Under the pieces are notes generated by a model. It was given only the letters and a program-made list of their open reading frames with translations. It searched no databases and was not told where the DNA came from. 7,163 bases of DNA from JANMEX01 sp043776635 (lineage in GTDB: Bacteria > Pseudomonadota > Alphaproteobacteria > Rhizobiales > Rhizobiaceae): positions 1-7,163 of the forward strand of contig JAYVRA010000054.1 of the NCBI GenBank assembly GCA_043776635.1, read 5' to 3'. This document shows, one piece after another, positions 1 to 5,978 of this stretch (its first letter is position 1; each line of letters opens with the position of its first letter). The position numbers and the translations under genes are program-made.

Positions 1-105
1 TTGCGTTGAGCAGATTGAACGGGCCCAGCCCATCCTGCACTGTTTTCCTTGCATAGTTTCGCCATTCGCCTGCCATTTCGTCAAAATTAACAGGTCCAGA
101 CCCTA
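1..105 (-). repeat. Left copy of a ~105-bp repeat, inverted relative to 7039-7143
   Basis: The reverse complement of this stretch matches 7039-7143. The first 71 bases (105 down to 35) align without gaps with 3 mismatches, and 44 of them (35-78) are identical. The outer part is more diverged and needs a one-base gap. Read outward on the minus strand, an ATG at 76 opens a frame that runs off the window edge, beginning MAGEWRNYARKTVQ. Read inward on the plus strand, a frame ends FVKINRSRP-stop at 104-106. Neither frame has a convincing ribosome binding site or a family I recognise. The inner end of the repeat, TAGGGTCTGGACC, could be the end of a mobile element inserted at TA, but no transposase is visible. 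Identity of the element is unknown; the repeat itself is certain. Confidence 0.9.
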
Positions 106-130
106 AAACAGCGCGGCAAACAGAGCAAAT

Positions 131-158
131 GAAAAGGGCCCCGTTTCCGGAGCCCCTG
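131..158 (-). terminator. Intrinsic terminator of dnaK
   Basis: On the minus strand, about 20 bases after the dnaK stop codon, a 10-bp stem (157-148 pairing with 143-134, with a few G-U pairs) is closed by a GAAA tetraloop. It runs into a short U tract (135-132). This GC-rich hairpin plus U-run is the standard Rho-independent form, with a stabilising GNRA loop. It implies that dnaK transcription ends here, without a co-transcribed downstream gene. The opposite strand lacks a U-tract after the stem, so the terminator looks one-directional. Confidence 0.85.
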
Positions 159-179
159 CATCACTATCTCAAAGCAAAC

Positions 180-2084
180 TTACGCCGACTTCTTGTCGTC
201 GTCCATTTCTTCAAACTCAGCATCAACCACATCGTCCTTGGCCATATCAGCTGCCGCGTCGGCCTCTGCCTGATCGTTTTGCGTGGCTTCATACATGGCT
301 TGACCAAGTTTCATGGAGGCTTCCATCAGCGTTTGGGTCTTGGCCTTAATGTCCTCTGCGTCATCGGAACCAACCGCCGTCTTCAGCGAAGCAATCGCGT
401 CAGAAATGGCTGTGCGATCTTCCTCGCCAACCTTGTCACCAAATTCCTTCAGCGACTTTTCGGACGAGTGGATCAGCGCCTCCGCCTGATTCTTGGCTTC
501 CACAGATTCGCGGCGCGCCTTGTCAGACTCGGCATTGGCCTCAGCATCCTTCACCATCTTTTCGATGTCAGCATCGGACAGGCCACCGGAGGCTTGGATG
601 CGGATCTGCTGCTCCTTGCCTGTGCCCTTGTCCTTGGCGGACACTTGCACGATGCCGTTGGCGTCGATGTCAAATGTCACTTCGATCTGCGGAACACCGC
701 GCGGTGCCGGTGGCAAGCCAACAAGATCAAACTGGCCAAGTGACTTGTTATCCACGGCCATTTCACGCTCGCCCTGAGACACACGAATGGTCACAGCGGA
801 CTGGCTGTCTTCAGCGGTGGAAAACACTTGGCTTTTCTTAGTCGGGATGGTGGTGTTACGCTCGATAAGACGAGTGAACACGCCGCCGAGGGTTTCAATA
901 CCAAGCGACAGAGGCGTTACGTCCAGCAACAGAACGTCTTTCACGTCGCCCTGCAACACGCCGCCCTGAATGGCCGCGCCCATCGCTACAACTTCGTCAG
1001 GGTTCACACCCTTGTGCGGGTCTTTGCCGAAAAACTTCTTCACGATTTCTTGGATTTTCGGCATACGGGTCATACCGCCAACCAAAACCACTTCATCGAT
1101 ATCTGCCGGATTAATGCCGGCATCTTTCAACGCTGCCTTACAAGGGGCAATCGTGCGCTGCACCAGATCATCCACCAGGCTTTCAAACTTGGCGCGTGTC
1201 AGCTTCATGGTCAAATGCTTTGGACCCGATGCGTCCGCCGTGATGAACGGCAAGTTGATTTCGGTTTGCGCCGCAGACGACAATTCGATTTTGGCCTTTT
1301 CAGCCGCTTCACGCAGGCGCTGCAAGGACAACTTATCCTTGGTCAAATCAATGCCATTGTCCTTTTTAAACTCGGCTGCAAAATATTCGACCAATCGAAT
1401 ATCAAAGTCTTCACCGCCAAGGAATGTGTCACCATTGGTGGATTTAACTTCAAAAACCCCATCGCCAATTTCGAGAACCGAAATATCGAACGTGCCGCCG
1501 CCAAGGTCGTAAACAGCAATTGTGCCTGCTGCTTTTTTATCAAGACCATATGCGAGCGCTGCCGCTGTCGGCTCATTGATAATGCGCAGCACTTCAAGAC
1601 CGGCAATCTTACCAGCATCTTTTGTGGCCTGACGCTGGGCGTCATTAAAATAAGCTGGAACAGTGATAACGGCCTGCGTCACATCTTCGCCAAGGTAGGC
1701 CTCGGCTGTTTCCTTCATCTTCTGCAAAATCATAGCAGAAACTTGAGCCGGTGAGCTCTTCTTGCCGTTGGCTTCTACCCACGCATCGCCATTGTCACCT
1801 TTGACAATGCCGTAGGGAACCATTTTCTTGTCTTTTTCTACCAAGGGATCACCATAACGGCGACCGATAAGACGCTTTACCGCAAACAAAGTGCCGCCCG
1901 GATTGGTCACAGCCTGACGCTTTGCGGGCTGGCCAACAAGACGTTCGCCGTCTTCTGTGAATGCTACCATTGACGGCGTGGTGCGCGCGCCTTCGGCATT
2001 TTCAATTACCTTCGGATTTTTGCCGTCCATGACGGATACGCAGGAATTGGTTGTTCCAAGGTCAATACCAATGACTTTAGCCAT
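180..2084 (-). CDS. dnaK: Molecular chaperone DnaK (Hsp70)
   Basis: Cytosolic ATP-dependent Hsp70 chaperone. It binds exposed hydrophobic segments of client proteins and cycles with DnaJ and GrpE. At 634 residues it is full length for the family. Visible landmarks are the phosphate-1 loop IGIDLGTTNS (5-14), the Hsp70 signature VYDLGGGTFDISVL (191-204), the third signature VVLVGGMTRMPKIQE (332-346), the hydrophobic interdomain linker around VLLLDVTPLSLG (384-395), the beta-sandwich substrate domain (to about 500), the helical lid, and an acidic tail ending EFEEMDDDKKSA. The ATG at 2084 is preceded by GGAG (complement of 2095-2098), 10 bases away. This start gives the canonical MAKVIGIDLG N-terminus. 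A strong terminator follows the stop. dnaJ, which commonly follows dnaK in alphaproteobacteria, is not seen in the 179 bases downstream. Regulation is probably by the heat-shock sigma factor, from the upstream promoter-like sites. No CIRCE element is visible. Confidence 0.99.
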   Translation of the reverse strand: MAKVIGIDLGTTNSCVSVMDGKNPKVIENAEGARTTPSMVAFTEDGERLVGQPAKRQAVTNPGGTLFAVKRLIGRRYGDPLVEKDKKMVPYGIVKGDNGDAWVEANGKKSSPAQVSAMILQKMKETAEAYLGEDVTQAVITVPAYFNDAQRQATKDAGKIAGLEVLRIINEPTAAALAYGLDKKAAGTIAVYDLGGGTFDISVLEIGDGVFEVKSTNGDTFLGGEDFDIRLVEYFAAEFKKDNGIDLTKDKLSLQRLREAAEKAKIELSSAAQTEINLPFITADASGPKHLTMKLTRAKFESLVDDLVQRTIAPCKAALKDAGINPADIDEVVLVGGMTRMPKIQEIVKKFFGKDPHKGVNPDEVVAMGAAIQGGVLQGDVKDVLLLDVTPLSLGIETLGGVFTRLIERNTTIPTKKSQVFSTAEDSQSAVTIRVSQGEREMAVDNKSLGQFDLVGLPPAPRGVPQIEVTFDIDANGIVQVSAKDKGTGKEQQIRIQASGGLSDADIEKMVKDAEANAESDKARRESVEAKNQAEALIHSSEKSLKEFGDKVGEEDRTAISDAIASLKTAVGSDDAEDIKAKTQTLMEASMKLGQAMYEATQNDQAEADAAADMAKDDVVDAEFEEMDDDKKSA

Positions 2085-2158
2085 TTTTTTAGTTCTCCAT
2101 TCAGCAAGCTATCTGGACCCATGGGAGGCGTTCCGGCGATAGCTCCAAGTTTACATTT

Positions 2159-2190
2159 CATATTTTGCGATCGGTCCGGTTTTTTTCAAG
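2159..2190 (-). promoter_or_regulatory. Candidate heat-shock-type promoter of dnaK
   Basis: On the minus strand, CTTGAAA (complement of 2184-2190) matches the -35 box of RpoH (sigma-32) promoters. It is followed after a 17-base spacer by the A/T-rich AAAATATG (complement of 2159-2166) as a possible -10. Transcription would start near 2153, giving a leader of about 70 bases to the dnaK ATG. The -35 match is good. The -10 does not show the C-rich enterobacterial form, but alphaproteobacterial heat-shock promoters often have a TAT-like -10. The assignment comes from motif reading alone. Confidence 0.45.
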
Positions 2191-2196
2191 ACCGGA
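2175..2196. promoter_or_regulatory. Inverted repeat overlapping the dnaK -35 box
   Basis: TCCGGT (2175-2180) and ACCGGA (2191-2196) are perfect inverted copies separated by 10 bases that contain the CTTGAAA box on the minus strand. The placement over a -35 element would suit an operator. It is upstream of the predicted start, so it is not an mRNA hairpin from the proximal promoter, but it would be transcribed from the distal one. No known regulator site was recognised; chance is possible for a 6-bp arm. Confidence 0.3.
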
Positions 2197-2218
2197 ACCA
2201 AATCATTGTCTTCGAGGC

Positions 2219-2250
2219 TCATATAAGAAAGTCACTGCTTTCCTGCAAGG
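2219..2250 (-). promoter_or_regulatory. Second, distal candidate promoter of dnaK
   Basis: On the minus strand, CTTGCAG (complement of 2243-2249) is followed by TTATATGAG, with TATATG at 2225-2220. There are 17 bases between TTGCAG and TATATG. This fits a housekeeping sigma-70-like promoter and also resembles alphaproteobacterial heat-shock promoters. It sits just after the stop codon of the upstream gene, so dnaK can be transcribed independently of that gene. The leader would be about 130 bases. Confidence 0.4.
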
Positions 2251-2282
2251 CACACGAAAAAATAGGATTTTTGCCACCCGAA

Positions 2283-4112
2283 TTATTGTTTTTTGATGCG
2301 CCATACGCGCAGCGGCAACTCCATAGTCTGTTGAACGGGTTCAATCCAGTTAAAAGTTTGCCCTTTCAACAATTGCCCGACAAATCCATCGGGAGCGGCC
2401 CGCAAAAAGTCGCGCTCGTCCGGATCGTCGGGGCAAACTGCCAGCAAAGTAACTTCCGCATCAGTGAGGATTTGTCGCGCCTCGCCTGGCGTTCCGATCA
2501 TGGCGTTGATCCAAGCAAGGTTGCCATCGACATTGCGATGGTACGGTCCGGCGAGCACGCGGTGCGGCGTGGCAAAAAGAATATCCGGGCCAAGGCCATT
2601 GGCAGCGGCGACCGTGCCGTCTGGTTCGGCCTTTAGTGAGGCTAGAGACTGTTCAGAGTGGCACGATGCGCCGGATGATATTGTGTTTGCGCCTGCAATT
2701 AACGGACCCGAATGGCCTCCCGAAAACAGGCTGATGCCAACAACTGTGAGCAGTTTCCAGGTGATAGCGGTGGAAGCCAAGACTAATCCCAAAGCAGGCA
2801 ATGGTTTTTGTTTGCCAGTGCCTTGCGCAAACGCAATCACCAGCCCCGCAAGCGCCAGTGCGCTGAACGGCGTTGAAAACCCGGCGCCACGCATTTGGAA
2901 AACGGTCACAGCGGTTGATATAACAATCACAATCAGCATGGTGGAAGCGGATCGCGACGCCTTCCCCGATATAAGTGACAAAATCAGCCATCCCATTGCC
3001 AGGAGCGGCATGGCAAATAGCGATAGGAGCAGCCATGGATCAAGTTGCGAAATCCGGTAAGCGCTTTGTGCTTCGAACACGCTATCCAACCAAAACATTT
3101 TTAATTTAGGATCAAGGTTCGCATAAGGGTCGGCCAAACAAGGTCTGAAAAATACAAACGCAATTATTAGGGATGCCAGCGCGGCAAGCACCGGCACCGT
3201 GATAAACGGTCGTGGAAGGCGTGAGCGAACTGCGTCACTAAGACCAACATATAGTGACAAACCGCCAATTGCACCGCAGCCAACATGAAACAATGAATAA
3301 GCATCACACGTTCCGGCACCATAATTTTGCGGGCCGACCAGAGCAAAAAATAACACTGTTAGCGAAATTGCTAAACTTAAACCAAAGCCGCGCACTGCCG
3401 GAACGAGATCTTCACCCTCAGCAATCAACCGCACAATCACAGCTGCGCCAGCGGCGATGATAATCGGGAGTGATTCCATGCCTATGGCAAGCATGAGGCT
3501 TGCAAGCACGCCTGCGATTGTAAAATCACGGATCTCAGTTGGCGATGGCAGAATAAGTGTAATCAACCAAAGTCCCAATGATAATTGCACGTTATGATGA
3601 TCAATAGATCCGGTTTCATAACCACCGCTGGCCACGAGCGCGAAACCGCCTATCACCATTGTATAAAGCATGGTGATCTTTCCGGCTATGCGCCCCGCAC
3701 CAATCATAAAGCCCATCATGCCCAGCACAAAAAGTAACAATGGCCATAGCGTTGCGGCAAGTATTTCGCCATTTCCCGGGTCAACCCATGTGCCAATCTT
3801 GACCAATATTGCAATTGGCAAATCCACCAAGCGAGACCAATGCATCATTGTGCCGCCTGTCAAACCCAACCTGTATTGCGTTAAATCATACCAGCCTTGC
3901 CCTGCCATAAGATCGCGCACATTGACCATGCGTAACAAATCATCGGTGCCGGTCAGAAACCTCGGCTTATTGAACGGCCACTCTTTGCTCCAACCGAGTA
4001 TCGTAAAAAAAAGAGCACATAAAAATGCAGCGCTCGCTACTTTAAACGTGTCCGTTGGCAATGGCTTTGTGCCAATCATTGGACCGGCGTCTTCGAATGG
4101 TTCATTTTGCAA
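2283..4112 (-). CDS. Polytopic GT-C / STT3-like glycosyltransferase-type membrane protein
   Basis: A 609-residue inner-membrane protein with roughly 11-13 hydrophobic segments between residues 24 and 464 and a soluble, probably periplasmic C-terminal domain (about 470-609). Several motifs resemble the oligosaccharyltransferase STT3/PglB fold: an acidic pair D57-D58 in the first loop, followed by RDLMAGQGWYD and MHWSRLVDLP (89-99); D171-H172-H173 in GSIDHHN; E213 in GMESLP; and S344-V-F-E347, reminiscent of the SVSE/TIxE motif. The STT3 WWDYG motif is absent; the C-terminal domain instead has TPHRVLAGPYHRN (515-527). I infer a transferase that takes a sugar from a polyprenyl carrier at the periplasmic face; donor and acceptor are unknown. 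The start is TTG at 4112, with GGAG 9 bases upstream. The next in-frame ATG (4079) has no comparable site. The gene is divergent from the GT2/GtrA operon, which supports a shared pathway. Confidence 0.75.
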   Translation of the reverse strand: MQNEPFEDAGPMIGTKPLPTDTFKVASAAFLCALFFTILGWSKEWPFNKPRFLTGTDDLLRMVNVRDLMAGQGWYDLTQYRLGLTGGTMMHWSRLVDLPIAILVKIGTWVDPGNGEILAATLWPLLLFVLGMMGFMIGAGRIAGKITMLYTMVIGGFALVASGGYETGSIDHHNVQLSLGLWLITLILPSPTEIRDFTIAGVLASLMLAIGMESLPIIIAAGAAVIVRLIAEGEDLVPAVRGFGLSLAISLTVLFFALVGPQNYGAGTCDAYSLFHVGCGAIGGLSLYVGLSDAVRSRLPRPFITVPVLAALASLIIAFVFFRPCLADPYANLDPKLKMFWLDSVFEAQSAYRISQLDPWLLLSLFAMPLLAMGWLILSLISGKASRSASTMLIVIVISTAVTVFQMRGAGFSTPFSALALAGLVIAFAQGTGKQKPLPALGLVLASTAITWKLLTVVGISLFSGGHSGPLIAGANTISSGASCHSEQSLASLKAEPDGTVAAANGLGPDILFATPHRVLAGPYHRNVDGNLAWINAMIGTPGEARQILTDAEVTLLAVCPDDPDERDFLRAAPDGFVGQLLKGQTFNWIEPVQQTMELPLRVWRIKKQ

Positions 4113-4182
4113 GGGTTAAATCTCCGTCGCGCCATTCATCGCCGATCGCGGCAAAGAATTCGTTAAGTCTATACCAAACTCA

Positions 4183-4210
4183 TTGAGCGGCCATGAGCGG
4201 CGGCGATACT
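4183..4210 (+). promoter_or_regulatory. Candidate promoter of the GT2-gtrA-EF-hand operon
   Basis: TTGAGC (4183-4188) and GATACT (4205-4210) are separated by 16 bases in the divergent intergenic region and could be sigma-70-type -35 and -10 elements. A direct repeat GAGCGGC (4185-4191 and 4195-4201) lies across this region with a 10-bp period, one helical turn. Immediately downstream, CTAA-N7-TTAAC (4213-4228) is one base off the CtrA consensus TTAA-N7-TTAAC. Each element is weak on its own. Confidence 0.3.
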
Positions 4211-4242
4211 GCCTAACGATGCCTTAACTCAAGACCGTCATA

Positions 4243-5313
4243 ATGCGGAAGGTTCCAGCAAGCCCGGAACATTTGAATTCATATTTTAGAATGCAGGTTC
4301 AACAAATGTCAGATGTGTTAGCGGGATATGACGTTGCAGTGCTGCTGCCCTGCTACAATGAAGAGCTGACGATTGCCGATGTTGTGGCAGGTTTCAAAGC
4401 CTCGTTACCGTGCGCGCGTATTTATGTGTACGATAATAATTCCAAAGACATGACGGCGCTGCGTGCCCGTGTTGCAGGGGCCGATGTCGTGCGCGAGCCG
4501 CGCCAAGGCAAGGGCAATGTGGTGCGCCGGATGTTCTCTGACATTGATGCCGATATCTATATTATGGCAGACGGGGATGGCACATATGCGCCAGAGGATG
4601 CCCCTGAGCTCATCCGCACACTTTTGTCCGAACGCTCGGATATGGTGGTCGGCGTGAGAAAAGGTGTGACTGATGATGCTGGGCGCACGGGACATGCCTT
4701 CGGTAATATGATTTTTAACACGCTGTATCAGGCGCTGTTTGGCAAGGATTTTACGGATATTTTCTCAGGCTACCGCGTATTCACGCGCCGCTACGTGAAA
4801 AGCTTTCCGGCAGTATCAGGCGGGTTTGAAATTGAAACGGAAATGTCTGTTCATGCCTCGCAGCTTAAACTACCTGTTTGTGAAATAGAGCTCGAATATG
4901 GCCGTCGTCCTGAAGGGTCTAATTCTAAATTATCGACATTTAAAGACGGATATAAAATCCTGAAAATGTTTCTGTCTTTGATGAAGGAAACCCAGCCGAT
5001 GCGGCTGTTTGGTTATATCGCCGCATTCTTTGCGCTGTCAGGTTTTGGCTTTGCCCTACCCGTAGTCATTGAGTTTTTCCAGACTGGCCTTGTCAACAAG
5101 ATGCCAAGCTGGAATCTTGGCATCGGCATGTTCACAATTTCAATGCTGTCAATTTTTACGGGGCTGATATTGGATTCCGTGGCACGGGGCAGGGCTGAAC
5201 AGAAGCGGATATTTTACCTAAGCATGCCGGCAGACGCGGCGAGCGTTATGATCCAACGAAAGTCATTGAGCCGCCGCAGAAGAGATAAAATATTGTTGAA
5301 ATCGGTAGCTTAA
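4243..5313 (+). CDS. Family 2 glycosyltransferase, polyprenyl-phosphate sugar synthase type
   Basis: A GT-A fold glycosyltransferase of the DPM1/GtrB/ArnC-like GT2 group. It would transfer a sugar from a nucleotide donor to polyprenyl phosphate at the cytosolic membrane face. Residue numbers assume the ATG at 4243 (356 residues): nucleotide-binding start VLLPCYNEE (33-41), DNNS (64-67), the metal-binding D110-G-D112 in ADGDGT, GNMIFN (154-159), DIFSGYR (172-178), GGFEIETEM (193-201), then two hydrophobic segments (about 255-278 and 290-312) and a basic tail. The ATG at 4243 has no clear ribosome binding site. The ATG at 4306 (residue 22), just before the conserved domain, has AGG 8 bases upstream and may be the true start. 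The gene is followed 9 bases later by the GtrA-like gene, whose AAGG site overlaps this stop codon. That pairing supports a carrier-linked sugar pathway. The sugar cannot be told from sequence. Confidence 0.9.
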   Translation: MRKVPASPEHLNSYFRMQVQQMSDVLAGYDVAVLLPCYNEELTIADVVAGFKASLPCARIYVYDNNSKDMTALRARVAGADVVREPRQGKGNVVRRMFSDIDADIYIMADGDGTYAPEDAPELIRTLLSERSDMVVGVRKGVTDDAGRTGHAFGNMIFNTLYQALFGKDFTDIFSGYRVFTRRYVKSFPAVSGGFEIETEMSVHASQLKLPVCEIELEYGRRPEGSNSKLSTFKDGYKILKMFLSLMKETQPMRLFGYIAAFFALSGFGFALPVVIEFFQTGLVNKMPSWNLGIGMFTISMLSIFTGLILDSVARGRAEQKRIFYLSMPADAASVMIQRKSLSRRRRDKILLKSVA

Positions 5314-5322
5314 GGCAAACTT

Positions 5323-5703
5323 ATGCAGAAAAAAATTCAATTTGCACTCATCGGTGTCAGCGGTTTTCTGGTGGATGCCGCGATTCTGAAACTGCTATTA
5401 TTTGCCTCGCCACTTGATGCTTATTCGGCGAGGATCATTGCAATTGCTCTGGCTATGATAGTGACGTGGACACTCAATCGCACATTAACATTCGGTCCAA
5501 GCGGTCGCACTATAGTCCAGGAAGCGGCGCGCTACGGCGGCGTTGGTATCAGTGGCAGCGTGTTAAACTACGCCATTTATGCAGCTGCGATCTTCACATT
5601 TCCGCAGATGAATGTATTCATAGCGCTGGTTTTCGCTTCGGGCACTGTGATGGCGTTTTCTTGGATGGGGTATTCAAAGTTCGTATTTCAACAAAACTCA
5701 TAA
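5323..5703 (+). CDS. GtrA-like family membrane protein (putative polyprenyl-linked sugar flippase)
   Basis: A 126-residue protein with four predicted membrane segments (about 6-28, 34-53, 72-93, 97-115), the usual size and topology of the GtrA/PF04138 family. Family-typical positions visible are F7..G11..G14..D18 in the first helix, NRTLTF (52-57) after the second, YGG...N82-Y83 in the third, and GYSKFVF (116-122) at the C-terminus. Members are thought to move polyprenyl-phosphate-linked sugars across the inner membrane, or to assist the partner GT2, which here lies directly upstream. The start at 5323 is well supported by AAGG (5312-5315), 7 bases upstream and overlapping the GT2 stop, indicating translational coupling. 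The stop TAA at 5701-5703 overlaps the ATG of the next gene. Confidence 0.9.
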   Translation: MQKKIQFALIGVSGFLVDAAILKLLLFASPLDAYSARIIAIALAMIVTWTLNRTLTFGPSGRTIVQEAARYGGVGISGSVLNYAIYAAAIFTFPQMNVFIALVFASGTVMAFSWMGYSKFVFQQNS

Positions 5704-5978
5704 TGATTATGTCTATCGCCTCGTTTTGCGGGGCCGCCAATTTAGCCAGCGCCTATTCAAGCGCGGAGAAAAATGCTTTCATCAAAGCTGACGCTGATGG
5801 CAGCCATACCATCGACGACAAAGAAATTGTTGTGCTGATGAACGAACTGGCCGCCAATGGCTCTAAACAAGCAGCTCGCGTCAAATTACTAGGCATCTAC
5901 GGCATGGCCTTCCGCACCATTGATGCCAATGCCGATGGCAAAATCACGCCAGTAGAACTGGAAGCGCAGCGGAACTAA
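5703..5978 (+). CDS. Small EF-hand calcium-binding protein, probably exported
   Basis: From ATG 5703 the product is 91 residues with two EF-hand loops. The first, D30-A-D32-G-S34-H-T36-I-D-D-K-E41, has H at the usual glycine position 6. The second, D74-A-N76-A-D78-G-K80-I-T-P-V-E85, is canonical. Ca2+ binding is therefore likely. The N-terminus is a hydrophobic stretch ending ANLASA before YSS, a plausible signal peptidase I site, but it lacks a basic n-region. The frame stays open upstream inside gtrA and would supply FKVRISTKL if translation began at the TTG at 5661. No ribosome binding site precedes 5703; the TAATG overlap with gtrA suggests coupled translation. Role unknown. Position in the glycosylation operon suggests a periplasmic or surface function, possibly as a calcium sensor or substrate, but this is inference. 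Confidence 0.8.
   Translation: MIMSIASFCGAANLASAYSSAEKNAFIKADADGSHTIDDKEIVVLMNELAANGSKQAARVKLLGIYGMAFRTIDANADGKITPVELEAQRN

Noticed and set aside
828..1754. Long open frame of 308 codons on the plus strand within dnaK
   Set aside because: It is antisense to the well-conserved DnaK coding sequence and has no recognisable family features. Long opposite-strand frames are common over strongly codon-biased genes. The same applies to the plus-strand frame at 129-743.
2186..2194. TCAAGACCG shared between the dnaK leader and the GT2 upstream region (4229-4237) as a common operator
   Set aside because: The same word also occurs inside the dnaK coding region (around 1592), so it is not specific to regulatory DNA.
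2249..2275. Hairpin just after the STT3-like gene as its terminator
   Set aside because: The stem is AAAAAT/ATTTTT around a 3-base loop, without GC pairs at its base and without a U tract after it. It is too weak to call a terminator.
2085..2282. CIRCE element for HrcA control of dnaK
   Set aside because: No TTAGCACTC-N9-GAGTGCTAA-like sequence is present in the leader.
2653..3036. Minus-strand open frame of 127 codons inside the STT3-like gene
   Set aside because: It lies in another frame of a clearly coding membrane protein, has no good ribosome binding site, and its product shows no domain.
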